A stretch of 64,000 bases of DNA from contig CAXTJM010000009.1 of the NCBI GenBank assembly GCA_964244585.1, positions 1-64,000 on the forward strand. The letters are read 5' to 3'. Within the stretch, counting starts at the first letter, position 1, and each line of letters begins with the position of its first letter. The notes below the pieces were generated by a model. That model was not told where the DNA came from and did not search any database. It saw only the letters and a program-made list of their open reading frames with translations. Made by a program: the position numbers and the translations under genes. Origin of the DNA: LMUY01 sp964244585. GTDB lineage: Bacteria; Pseudomonadota; Alphaproteobacteria; Acetobacterales; Acetobacteraceae. Shown here in pieces: positions 8,748-16,752 of the stretch.

Positions 8748-8817
8748 CGCGCGGCTTGACCTCTCTGCGCCCCGCAGCCACTTAACGGGTGACGGCCGTG
8801 CCGCGCGAAGGGGTTTC

Positions 8818-9774
8818 ATGTCCACCCGTGTCCTGATCGACCATCGTGCCGGCGGTGTGATCCGGCATCCCGAGAAGGCGAACCGTCCCAGCACGCCGGC
8901 GCTGCGCAAGCCGGACTGGATCCGTGTCCGCGCGCCGAACCATCCGACCTACCACGAAACCCGCACATTGATGCGGGAGAACAAGCTTGTGACCGTGTGC
9001 GAGGAGGCCGCTTGCCCGAATATCGGCGAATGCTGGTCGCAGCGGCATGCCACCATGATGATCATGGGCGACACCTGCACGCGGGCCTGCGCCTTCTGCA
9101 ACGTCGCGACCGGGCAGCCGGAGGCGCTGGATGCCTCCGAGCCGGGCCGGGTGGCCGACGCCGTGGCCAAGCTCGGCCTGCGTCACGTCGTGATTACCTC
9201 GGTCGACCGCGATGACCTGCCGGACGGGGGGGCAGGGCACATCGCCGCCGTGATCCGCGCGATCCGGGCTGCCGCGCCCGGGACGACCATCGAGGTGCTG
9301 ACGCCCGACTTCCTGCGCAAGCCCGGGGCCGCCGAGTTGGTGGTCGCGGCGCGGCCGGATGTGTTCAACCACAACCTGGAAACCGTGCCGCGGCTATATC
9401 CGGCGATTCGACCCGGGGCGCGCTACTTCCAGTCGCTGCGCCTGCTCGACCACGTCAAGACGCTCGACCCGGCGATCTTCACCAAATCCGGCCTCATGGT
9501 CGGGCTGGGGGAGGGCAGGGGCGAGATCATGCAGGTGATGGACGACATGCGCATGGCAGACATCGACTTCATCACGATGGGACAGTATCTGCAGCCCACG
9601 CCGAAGCATGCCGCGGTCGACCGGTTCGTCACCCCGGACGAGTTTGCCGACTACGCCAGCCTGGCGCGGGCGAAAGGGTTCCTGATGGTGTCGGCCACGC
9701 CGCTCACCCGGTCCTCCTACCACGCCGACAGCGACTTCGCCGCGCTGCGCGCGGCCCGCGCGGGCGGCCGCTAG
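8818..9774 (+). CDS. lipA: Lipoyl synthase
   Basis: A radical-SAM enzyme of 318 residues that inserts two sulfurs into protein-bound octanoyl groups. It has the auxiliary-cluster cysteines of CEEAACPNIGEC (about 61-72), the radical-SAM motif CTRACAFC (about 87-94) and the C-terminal RSSYHA, whose Ser ligates the auxiliary cluster. It starts at ATG 8818 and is followed without a gap by the COQ10/START gene (TAG then GTG). A possible promoter (TTGACC near 8757, CTTAAC about 17 nt downstream) precedes it. Confidence 0.97.
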   Translation: MSTRVLIDHRAGGVIRHPEKANRPSTPALRKPDWIRVRAPNHPTYHETRTLMRENKLVTVCEEAACPNIGECWSQRHATMMIMGDTCTRACAFCNVATGQPEALDASEPGRVADAVAKLGLRHVVITSVDRDDLPDGGAGHIAAVIRAIRAAAPGTTIEVLTPDFLRKPGAAELVVAARPDVFNHNLETVPRLYPAIRPGARYFQSLRLLDHVKTLDPAIFTKSGLMVGLGEGRGEIMQVMDDMRMADIDFITMGQYLQPTPKHAAVDRFVTPDEFADYASLARAKGFLMVSATPLTRSSYHADSDFAALRAARAGGR

Positions 9775-10248
9775 GTGCCGACGCATGCCGAGCACAAGCT
9801 GGTGCCCTACACGGCCGAGCAGATGTTCGAGCTGGTGGCCGATGTGGGGAAGTACCACGAATTTTTGCCTTGGTGCGCCGCGTCCCGGTTGCGCACCGAC
9901 ACCGACACCGAGCTGACCGCGGACCTGACTATCGGATTCGGGCCGTTCCGCGAAAGCTTCACCAGCGTCGTGGCGCTGGAGCGGCCCCGCACCGTCAACG
10001 TGAAATACGAGAACGGGCCGTTCCGCTATCTGAACAACCAATGGACGTTCACGCCGGCGCCGCATGGCTGCCGGGTGGATTTCTTCGTGGATTTCGAGTT
10101 CCGCAGCCGCATGTTGCAGGCCGCGATCGGCGTCGTGTTCAATCAGGCGGTGGAGGCCATGGTCAAGGCGTTTCTCAAGCGGGCCCGCGACGTGTATGGC
10201 CGTCCGACGGCAACGATGTCCGTCACGCCGGTCGCGGTGAAGGGCTGA
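9775..10248 (+). CDS. COQ10/RatA-type START-domain protein
   Basis: 157 residues of the polyketide cyclase/START family related to mitochondrial COQ10 and bacterial RatA. The pattern (YTAEQMFELVADVGKYHEFLPWC, then FRYLNNQWTF) is typical. Likely role: ubiquinone binding or chaperoning at the membrane; the toxin reading of RatA is not supported because no RatB partner is present. The GTG start directly abuts the lipA stop, and its TGA overlaps the ATG of the threonine aldolase. Linkage to lipA is common in alphaproteobacteria. Confidence 0.88.
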   Translation: MPTHAEHKLVPYTAEQMFELVADVGKYHEFLPWCAASRLRTDTDTELTADLTIGFGPFRESFTSVVALERPRTVNVKYENGPFRYLNNQWTFTPAPHGCRVDFFVDFEFRSRMLQAAIGVVFNQAVEAMVKAFLKRARDVYGRPTATMSVTPVAVKG

Positions 10249-11309
10249 TGACGTTCGCGCCGCCGCCCTTCAGATCGGGCGTGCCGGTCCGGGTGAACCT
10301 GTTTTCGGACACGCAGACCAGACCCGGCGCCGCCATGAAGGCCGCGATGATGGAGGCGGAGGTCGGCGACGAGCAGAACGGCGACGACCCTACCATCAAC
10401 GCGCTGTGCGAACGTATGGCGGCGCTGCTTGGCAAGCAGGCGGCGATGTTCCTGCCCACGGGAACCATGTGCAACCAGGTCGCCATCCTGGGCCACTGCC
10501 GGCCTGGTGACGAGATCCTGGCCCACGAGACCGCCCATATCCTGACCAGCGAGGGCGGCGCGCCGGGGGCGTTGGCTGGCGCCATGATCCTTGGTCTGCC
10601 GGGTGGCGAGGGCCAGTTCACCGTCGATGCCGTGCGCGCCGCGATCAGGCCGAAATCCCGCTACTGCCCGCCGCAGGCCCTGCTGGCGGTCGAGCAGACG
10701 GCGAACCAGGGCGGCGGGGCGGTGTGGTCGCTGGACGCGCTGAACGCCGTGGCGGACATGGCCCATGCCAATGGCATGGCGACGCATATGGACGGGGCAA
10801 GGCTGATGAACGCCGTCGTCGCTTCCGGCGTGCCGGCGGCGGAAATGGTGGCCGGCTATGACACGGTCTGGCTGGATTTCACCAAAGGGTTGGGTGCGCC
10901 GCTGGGGGCGGTGCTCGCCGGGTCTGCCGAGTTCATCGGGGCGGCCTGGCGATGGAAGCAGCGCCTGGGCGGTTCGTTGCGGCAGGGCGGCCTCTGTGCC
11001 GCCGCCTGCCTGTATGCCTTGGATCACAACATCGATCGCCTGGCCGAGGACCATGCCAACGCCAAGGCGCTGGCGCGCGATGTGGCGCAGATCCCCGGCT
11101 TGTCGGTGCAGCAGCCCGAGACGAACCTGGTCTATATCGACACCACCGCCTCCGGCATGGATGCCGCCGAACTGGCGCGCCGCGCCGCCCAGCAGGGCGT
11201 GCTGATCTCCGTCATGGGCGTTCATCGTGCGCGTGCCTGCACCCATCTCGACGTGTCCGCCGCCCAGGTGGCCGAGGCAGCCTCGGTGATCCGCGCCGTT
11301 GCAGCCTGA
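10248..11309 (+). CDS. ltaE: Low-specificity L-threonine aldolase
   Basis: A fold-type I PLP enzyme of 353 residues. The conserved N-terminal SDTQTRPG, the EVGDEQNGDDPT region and the PLP lysine in WLDFTKGLGAPLG identify threonine aldolase (threonine to glycine plus acetaldehyde). ATG 10248 overlaps the stop of the COQ10-like gene by 1 nt. It is the third gene of the lipA operon. Confidence 0.92.
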   Translation: MTFAPPPFRSGVPVRVNLFSDTQTRPGAAMKAAMMEAEVGDEQNGDDPTINALCERMAALLGKQAAMFLPTGTMCNQVAILGHCRPGDEILAHETAHILTSEGGAPGALAGAMILGLPGGEGQFTVDAVRAAIRPKSRYCPPQALLAVEQTANQGGGAVWSLDALNAVADMAHANGMATHMDGARLMNAVVASGVPAAEMVAGYDTVWLDFTKGLGAPLGAVLAGSAEFIGAAWRWKQRLGGSLRQGGLCAAACLYALDHNIDRLAEDHANAKALARDVAQIPGLSVQQPETNLVYIDTTASGMDAAELARRAAQQGVLISVMGVHRARACTHLDVSAAQVAEAASVIRAVAA

Positions 11310-11337
11310 TGTTCCAAGTTCGACAAGGAGTTCGCCC

Positions 11338-11730
11338 ATGCGCCTTTCCCTCGTAGCCGCCTTGGTCTTGCTGGCCGGCGCCGCCCAGGCGCAAGCGCCG
11401 CTGACGGGCACCACCGCCCCGGTCGGCTCGCCCACAGCGCCGCGCACGCCGTCTGCCACGGTCCCAGCAGGCAGCGCACCTGCCGCCCCGACGCAGGGGC
11501 ATCGCCACGGCCACACCCTGCAGGAGCGGTTCGACACGGCGAACGTCACCCATGACGGCCATCTGACCCAGGAACAGGCTCGAGCACACATGCCGTCCGT
11601 GGCGCGCGACTTCGCCGATATCGACAAGGACCATAAGGGCTACGTGACGGTCGACGAAATCCGCGATCATAGCCGCGCCGTTCGCGCCGCCCACCGCGCG
11701 GCGAAGAAGGCGGCAGCCGCCAAGTCATGA
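11338..11730 (+). CDS. Secreted EF-hand protein
   Basis: 130 residues, with AAGGAG a few bases upstream of ATG 11338. A Sec signal peptide (cleavage near AQA-Q) is followed by a Pro/Thr/Ala-rich linker to about residue 50. Two EF-hand-like loops follow: one starting DTANVTHDGHLTQEQ (weak, residue spacing slightly off) and one DIDKDHKGYVTVDE (good). The C-terminus is Ala/Lys/Arg rich. It is a probable periplasmic calcium-binding protein. Its stop overlaps the next small ORF as ATGA. Confidence 0.8.
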   Translation: MRLSLVAALVLLAGAAQAQAPLTGTTAPVGSPTAPRTPSATVPAGSAPAAPTQGHRHGHTLQERFDTANVTHDGHLTQEQARAHMPSVARDFADIDKDHKGYVTVDEIRDHSRAVRAAHRAAKKAAAAKS

Positions 11731-11939
11731 TGGCGGGCCAGGCCCTTCCCCCCGCAGGCCTCCTGGTGGAGGCCGGCACGGCCGAGGCGGTGGCGTTCCG
11801 GCTGATGGAAAAGGTGCTGGAGACCAGTCCCGGGTTGACCGGCAAGGAGGAGTTGCTGAAGCTCTACGCGGAGTGCATCGCCACGGTGCGCGGCCCGGTG
11901 GCGGAGGATCTCCTGCACGCGCTCAGCCTGGAGAGTTAG
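11727..11939 (+). CDS. Small hypothetical protein, translationally coupled to the EF-hand gene
   Basis: 70 residues from ATG 11727 (a second ATG lies at 11730). It overlaps the EF-hand stop by 4 nt, which suggests coupled translation. The predicted product is acidic and helical (EAVAFRLMEKVLETSPGL, then EELLKLYAECIATVRG). It has no signal peptide and no recognised domain, unlike the secreted upstream product. Confidence 0.6.
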   Translation: MMAGQALPPAGLLVEAGTAEAVAFRLMEKVLETSPGLTGKEELLKLYAECIATVRGPVAEDLLHALSLES

Positions 11940-12018
11940 CTTTCCGGAGGCGGTTCATGGACCGTTAAGCGAATGAAGGTTGGGTAGGCGCGAAACGCCA
12001 GGCGGACCGGGGCCCAAA

Positions 12019-12477
12019 ATGCGTCTTTTCCATATCAGTGTCCTTGCCGTCGCCTTGTTGCCGGGGTGCGCGACAGTGTTGGATGGCACGACCCAGGCGG
12101 TAACGATCCGGACCGCGCCGGTTGGCGCGTCGTGCAGCGTGCGGCAAGGCCAGGATGTCGTGCGCGAGATCCGTTCCACCCCGGAAACCTTCCTCGTCAA
12201 GCGGAACCAGAAAGATCTCCTCGTCACCTGCGAGAAGCCTGGCTGGGACGTTTCGGCTACCCTGCTTCGGGCCAAGTTCACTGGCGTGACGGTCGGCAAC
12301 CTCTTTATCGGTGCGTTCGGCGGTCTGGTGCTCGACGGAGCCTCCGGCGCCGATTTCCGGTACGATGACGACAGGATCATCCAGCTCACCCCCCGAGGGT
12401 CGGGCAGGCTGACGGACCGTGCCGGCTCCCGGTTAGCCGGGATTACTGTCCAACCGGGGTACCAACCGACGTTGTAG
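12019..12477 (+). CDS. Putative outer-membrane or periplasmic lipoprotein
   Basis: 152 residues with a lipoprotein signal peptide (lipobox LLPGC, Cys about 17) from ATG 12019. The mature part starts ATVLDGTTQAVTIRTAPVGA, a pattern seen in small proteobacterial lipoproteins with a PEGA-like beta strand region. A short hydrophobic glycine-rich stretch lies near residues 95-115 (TGVTVGNLFIGAFGGLVLDG). Function unknown. Confidence 0.72.
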   Translation: MRLFHISVLAVALLPGCATVLDGTTQAVTIRTAPVGASCSVRQGQDVVREIRSTPETFLVKRNQKDLLVTCEKPGWDVSATLLRAKFTGVTVGNLFIGAFGGLVLDGASGADFRYDDDRIIQLTPRGSGRLTDRAGSRLAGITVQPGYQPTL

Positions 12478-12615
12478 GCGATTCCAGGAGAACCGCGGGA
12501 CGGTTCGACCAGGGCGGGTACAAGACGTCGCGATGAACGGTACGCCGGCGGCCGCCTGCCGCCTGGCGCGACATCGCCGGGTCACCAGCCGCCGGCGGCT
12601 GGCGATCCGCGCCCG

Positions 12616-12813
12616 TCATTTAGGTGCCACGACCTCTGCGGGCGCCGTTGTGGCCGGTTGCGCAGGTGGGACTTGCGTCGTCGATTGCGCCTGGGGTTGC
12701 GGAGGGCTGGGATTGCTTGTGGTGGGCTCCGCGGTGGGGCCGGGGGTCGGCGGCGCTGCCGCCAGGACGGGGCTTGCCAGGAGCAGCGTCATCGCCAGGG
12801 CAATTCGGATCAT
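12616..12813 (-). CDS. Small secreted Pro/Thr/Ala-rich protein
   Basis: 65 residues read leftward from ATG 12813. GGAGG lies 5 nt upstream of the start, a good ribosome-binding site. A signal peptide (MIRIALAMTLLLASPVLA) is followed by about 45 residues rich in Pro, Thr, Ala and Gln. The mature part is probably disordered and no family is recognised. It diverges from rpsB across a 222-bp gap. Confidence 0.6.
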   Translation of the reverse strand: MIRIALAMTLLLASPVLAAAPPTPGPTAEPTTSNPSPPQPQAQSTTQVPPAQPATTAPAEVVAPK

Positions 12814-13035
12814 CGTAGCCTCCATTCGCTCCGCGCAGAACGGCGGCGCGGTCCGGGCAGTTCCGGAGCTTGCCAACGCTGCGGCCTTCAGCCATATCCA
12901 ACGGCGTCGGCAGCGCATGCGAGTGCGGGCCGATAATTCACACGCGGGGCGCCTCCCTGGCTGCAGCAGCCAGCGCCGGTGCCGAAAGGCCAGGCTCCGC
13001 GGAGGCTCAACCGGATCGTAGGACGTAGAACTCCC

Positions 13036-13815
13036 ATGGCTTTGCCCGATTTCACCATGCGCCAGCTGCTCGAAGCCGGCGTCCATTTCGGCCATCATAC
13101 CCGTCGCTGGAACCCGCGCATGGCGCCGTTCCTGTTCGGCATCCGCAATCAGGTCCACATCATCGACCTGCAGCAGACCGTTCCCATGCTCGACCGCGCC
13201 CTGCGCGCCGTTCGCGACATCACCGCAAATGGCGGCCGGGTGCTGTTCGTCGGCACCAAGCGGGCCGCGGCCGACCATGTGGCGGACGCTGCCAAGCGCT
13301 GCGGGCAGTATTACGTCAACCATCGCTGGCTCGGTGGCATGCTGACCAATTGGAAGACCATCACCGGCAGCATCAAGCGCCTGCGCCAGATCGAGGAACT
13401 GCTCGGCGGCAACGTCGAAGGGTTGACCAAGAAGGAGGTGCTGGACATCACCCGCGACAGCGACAAGCTGGAGCGCGCGTTGGGCGGCATCAAGGAGATG
13501 GGCGGCCTGCCGGACATCCTGTTCATCATCGACACGAATAAGGAAAAGCTGGCTGTCGAGGAAGCCAACAAGCTTGGCATTCCCGTAATCGCCGTGTTGG
13601 ACAGCAATTCGGACCCGGCTGGCGTCACCTATCCGATACCGGGCAATGACGACGCGCTGCGGGCGATCACGCTGTATTGCGACCTGATCGCCGGTGCCGT
13701 GCTGGACGGCATCAGCGCCGAGATGGCGGCCTCGGGCCGCGATGTCGGGGCGGACGAGGAACTGCCGATCGGCGCCCTGCCGGACGACGTGATGGCGGAC
13801 CAGCCGGCAGCCTGA
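13036..13815 (+). CDS. rpsB: 30S ribosomal protein S2
   Basis: 259 residues, full length. It has the S2 signature at the N-terminus (MRQLLEAGVHFGHHTRRWNPRM) and the second signature near residue 200. The acidic C-terminal tail after about 235 is common in alphaproteobacteria. ATG 13036 is chosen by alignment to the family N-terminus. It is followed after 29 nt by tsf, the usual pair. Confidence 0.98.
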   Translation: MALPDFTMRQLLEAGVHFGHHTRRWNPRMAPFLFGIRNQVHIIDLQQTVPMLDRALRAVRDITANGGRVLFVGTKRAAADHVADAAKRCGQYYVNHRWLGGMLTNWKTITGSIKRLRQIEELLGGNVEGLTKKEVLDITRDSDKLERALGGIKEMGGLPDILFIIDTNKEKLAVEEANKLGIPVIAVLDSNSDPAGVTYPIPGNDDALRAITLYCDLIAGAVLDGISAEMAASGRDVGADEELPIGALPDDVMADQPAA

Positions 13816-13844
13816 CACTGCGACCCGAATTTAGAGAGAAGACC

Positions 13845-14777
13845 ATGGCCGAGATCACCGCCGCCCTTGTGAAGGAGCTTCGCGAGAAGACCGGCGCCGG
13901 GATGATGGACTGCAAGCGCGCGCTGACGGAGTCGGACGCCGACCTGGAAGGCGCCGTGGATTGGCTGCGCAAGAAGGGCCTAGCTGCCGCGGCGAAGAAG
14001 AGCGGCCGCGTCGCGGCCGAGGGCCTGGTGGGTGTCGCCACCATGCCCAACAGGGGCGCGATCGTGGAGGTCAACGCGGAGACCGATTTCGTCGCCCGCA
14101 ACGAAACCTTCCAGGCCTTCGTGGAGACGGTCGCCAAGCTGGCGCTGGACCTGGGCGAGGATGTGGAGGCGTTGAAGGCCGCGCCGTTTCCAGGCTCGGC
14201 CCGCACGGTGGCCGACGAGCTGACGCACATGGTCGCCACGATCGGCGAGAACATGTCGTTGCGCCGCGTCCGGGTGCTGTCCGTTTCGTCCGGGGTGGTC
14301 GCGAGCTACGTCCACCAGGCACTGAAGCCGGGCCTCGGCAAGATCGGCGTGCTTGTGGCGTTGGAAAGCCCCAGCGAGCTGGAGGGTCTGGAACTGCTCG
14401 GCCGCCAGGTGGGCATGCATGTGGCTGCGACCCAGCCGCAGGCGCTGGACGTGGACGGCGTCGACACGGCTGCCCTGGAGCGGGAGAAGGCCGTGCTGAC
14501 CGAACAGGCGCGCGCCTCCGGCAAGCCCGAGGAGATCATCGAGAAGATGGTGCTGGGCCGCATCCGGAAATACTACGAGGAAGTGGTCCTGCTGGAGCAG
14601 GTCTGGGTGCATGACGGCGAGAGCCGGGTGAAGCAGGTGGCCAAGAAGTCCGGCGCTGCCGTCACCGGGTTCGTGCGGTATGCGCTGGGCGAAGGCATCG
14701 AGAAGCAATCCGGCGATTTCGCCGCCGAGGTCGCCGCCGCGGCCGGCGTGGCGCCGAGCGCACCGGCTGCGATATAG
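13845..14777 (+). CDS. tsf: Translation elongation factor Ts
   Basis: 310 residues. The N-terminal UBA-like domain contains LREKTGAGMMDCKRAL, and the nucleotide-exchange signature TDFVARN (about 78-84) is intact. It promotes GDP release from EF-Tu. An AGAGAGAAG ribosome-binding region precedes ATG 13845. The pyrH-frr genes that usually follow tsf are absent; hemB lies convergent instead. Confidence 0.97.
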   Translation: MAEITAALVKELREKTGAGMMDCKRALTESDADLEGAVDWLRKKGLAAAAKKSGRVAAEGLVGVATMPNRGAIVEVNAETDFVARNETFQAFVETVAKLALDLGEDVEALKAAPFPGSARTVADELTHMVATIGENMSLRRVRVLSVSSGVVASYVHQALKPGLGKIGVLVALESPSELEGLELLGRQVGMHVAATQPQALDVDGVDTAALEREKAVLTEQARASGKPEEIIEKMVLGRIRKYYEEVVLLEQVWVHDGESRVKQVAKKSGAAVTGFVRYALGEGIEKQSGDFAAEVAAAAGVAPSAPAAI

Positions 14778-14813
14778 GCGAGGCGCTCATCCGGACGGAG
14801 AGGGAGAAGCCAG

Positions 14814-14833
14814 CCCTCTTCGCCTGGAGAGGG
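14814..14833. repeat. Intergenic hairpin repeat, copy 2 (possible bidirectional terminator)
   Basis: CCCTCT 14814-14819 pairs with AGAGGG 14828-14833 across 8 nt, followed by a G-rich tail (tcgggcgggggcgct) like the copy at 133-153. It lies between convergent tsf and hemB, so it could also terminate transcription, although no T-run follows. A GAGAGGG just upstream could compete for the same CCCTCT arm. Confidence 0.45.
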
Positions 14834-14846
14834 TCGGGCGGGGGCG

Positions 14847-15839
14847 CTATGCCCGCAGCACCTTGGCAGCCTCGACGGCGAAATACGTCAGCACGCCGGC
14901 CGCGCCCGCGCGCTTGAACGCCATCAGGCTTTCCAGCATCGCGCGCTCCCCATCGATCCAGCCGCGCTCCGCCGCGCCCGCGATCATCGCGTATTCGCCC
15001 GAGACCTGGTAGGCAAAGGTCGGGACGCCGAACCGCTCGTGCACCCGATGCACCACGTCCAGATACGGCATGCCAGGCTTCACCATCACCATGTCGGCCC
15101 CCTCGGCGATGTCCTGGGCTACTTCGCGCAGTGCCTCGTCCGTGTTGGCTGGATCGAGTTGGTAGCTCTTCTTGTCGCCCTTCAACGCAGTGCCGGTTCC
15201 CACGGCGTCGCGGAACGGACCGTAGAAGGCGCTGGCGTATTTGACCGCGTAGCTCATGATCCGCGTGTCGATCAGCCCGGCCTCGTCCAGCCGGGACCGG
15301 ATCGCACCGATGCGCCCGTCCATCATGTCCGACGGCGCGATCACGTCGATGCCGGCGCGGGCCTGGTTCAGGGCCTGGGTGGTCAACACCGCGACGCTGT
15401 CGTCGTTGTGGACGTAGCCGTCGCGGATCACCCCGTCATGGCCATGGCTGGTGTAGCAATCCAGCGCCACGTCGCCGACCAGGCCGATGCCGGGAAAATC
15501 CCGTTTCAGCAGCCGCGCCGCGCGGCACATCAGGTTGTCCGGGTCCAGCGCCTCGCTGCCCTCCGCATCCTTGCGGTCCTGCGGGATGTTGGGGAACAGG
15601 GCGATCGCGGGGATGCCCAGATCGGCAGCCGGGCGCACATGCTCGGCCAGGCGGTCCAGCGTCACCCGATGCACGCCCGGCATCGAGTCGACGGCGGTGA
15701 CGCGGCCCTCGCCCTCGATGAGGAAGATGGGCCAGATGAGGTCGTCCACCGACAGGTGGTTCTCCGCCACCAGCCGGCGCGTCCACGCGTCACGGCGGTT
15801 GCGGCGGAGTCGGGTGGTGGGATAGCTGCCGGCGCTCAT
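14847..15839 (-). CDS. hemB: Delta-aminolevulinic acid dehydratase (porphobilinogen synthase)
   Basis: 330 residues. It condenses two 5-aminolevulinate molecules to porphobilinogen in tetrapyrrole synthesis. The two active-site lysines are visible in YAVKYASAFYGPFRDA and in MVKPGMPY. The metal site region (ALDCYTSHGHDGV) lacks the three-cysteine zinc cluster, fitting the magnesium-type enzymes of alphaproteobacteria. The start is ATG 15839 at MSAGSYP. It is convergent with tsf. Confidence 0.97.
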   Translation of the reverse strand: MSAGSYPTTRLRRNRRDAWTRRLVAENHLSVDDLIWPIFLIEGEGRVTAVDSMPGVHRVTLDRLAEHVRPAADLGIPAIALFPNIPQDRKDAEGSEALDPDNLMCRAARLLKRDFPGIGLVGDVALDCYTSHGHDGVIRDGYVHNDDSVAVLTTQALNQARAGIDVIAPSDMMDGRIGAIRSRLDEAGLIDTRIMSYAVKYASAFYGPFRDAVGTGTALKGDKKSYQLDPANTDEALREVAQDIAEGADMVMVKPGMPYLDVVHRVHERFGVPTFAYQVSGEYAMIAGAAERGWIDGERAMLESLMAFKRAGAAGVLTYFAVEAAKVLRA

Positions 15840-15908
15840 GGCGCCACCGTACACCCGGCCCTTCGCTACGGGTAGAGCGCGTGGCTGCGCGATGATACGC
15901 TGGCGGCC

Positions 15909-16691
15909 ATGCGTCACGTCATCTGGATCCTGCTGTTGATGTCGGCCACCGCACGCGCCGAAACGGTGCGCGTGCCCGGGCCGGAGGGCATCATGCTGAA
16001 TGCCGAGTTGTTCGCTGCCCAGGGCAAGGCCCGTGGGCCGGCGGTCGTGGCGCTGCATGGCTGTTCCGGTCCGGTCCCGTCGCGCGACGAGGCCTGGTCG
16101 AAGCTGCTGGCGGCGTCCGGCCACACGGTGCTGCTGCCCGACAGTTTCGGCTCCCGCGGCCTGGGCTCGCAATGCAGCGCGCGCTCGCGCCCGGTGACGG
16201 CGGCCGGGCTGCGGCGGCATGACGCTGTGGCGGTGCTGCAATGGCTGGCTGCCCGGCCAGGGACGCCGCCGGGCGGCCTGGTGCTGATGGGATGGTCCGA
16301 TGGCGGCAGCACGGTGCTAGCCGCCGGCCGCGCCGGGCCGGACCTGCCGCCGGGGCTGGTCCGCGGCATGATCGCGTTCTATCCCGGTTGCCGCGTGCCG
16401 TCCGAAACCAAGGACTGGACGCCCGCCGCACCGCTCCTGATCCTGATGGGGGCATCGGACGATTGGACGCCCGCCGCGCCGTGCCAGGCGTTGGCGGACC
16501 GTTTCCCGGGCAAGGTGACGCTGGTCACCTATTCCGGCGCCTACCACGATTTCGACGCGCCCAACCGGAAGGTGCGGCTGCGGGCCGGGCTCGCCACACC
16601 CGTGGGTGGCGCCGCCCATGTCGGCAGCGACCCTGCTGCCCGGGAGGATGCGATGCGCCGGGTGGACGCCTTCATCGCAGCTTTGCCCTAG
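15909..16691 (+). CDS. Secreted dienelactone-hydrolase-like protein
   Basis: 260 residues with a Sec signal peptide (MRHVIWILLLMSATARA). An alpha/beta hydrolase core follows: an early ALHGCSG oxyanion strand, a nucleophile elbow GWSDGGS with Ser, and a late GAYHDFDAP carrying the His. This matches periplasmic members of the dienelactone hydrolase family (which use Ser or Cys). The substrate is unknown. It diverges from hemB with about 70 bp between. Confidence 0.78.
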   Translation: MRHVIWILLLMSATARAETVRVPGPEGIMLNAELFAAQGKARGPAVVALHGCSGPVPSRDEAWSKLLAASGHTVLLPDSFGSRGLGSQCSARSRPVTAAGLRRHDAVAVLQWLAARPGTPPGGLVLMGWSDGGSTVLAAGRAGPDLPPGLVRGMIAFYPGCRVPSETKDWTPAAPLLILMGASDDWTPAAPCQALADRFPGKVTLVTYSGAYHDFDAPNRKVRLRAGLATPVGGAAHVGSDPAAREDAMRRVDAFIAALP

Positions 16692-16752
16692 CGGCGGTAT
16701 CGCGCCGCGGCCGGGGCGTGATACCAACGTGCATCCTTCGCAAGAGCTTGCC

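Noticed and set aside
9775..10248. RatA toxin of a toxin-antitoxin pair
   Set aside because: No RatB-like partner is adjacent, and position behind lipA fits the COQ10-type ubiquinone-related role better.
10143..11627. 494-codon minus-strand open frame
   Set aside because: Antisense to threonine aldolase and the EF-hand gene, with low-complexity composition.
12814..13818. Minus-strand open frame antisense to rpsB
   Set aside because: Only its last 65 codons (12616-12813) have a ribosome-binding site and signal peptide; the rest is a shadow of rpsB.
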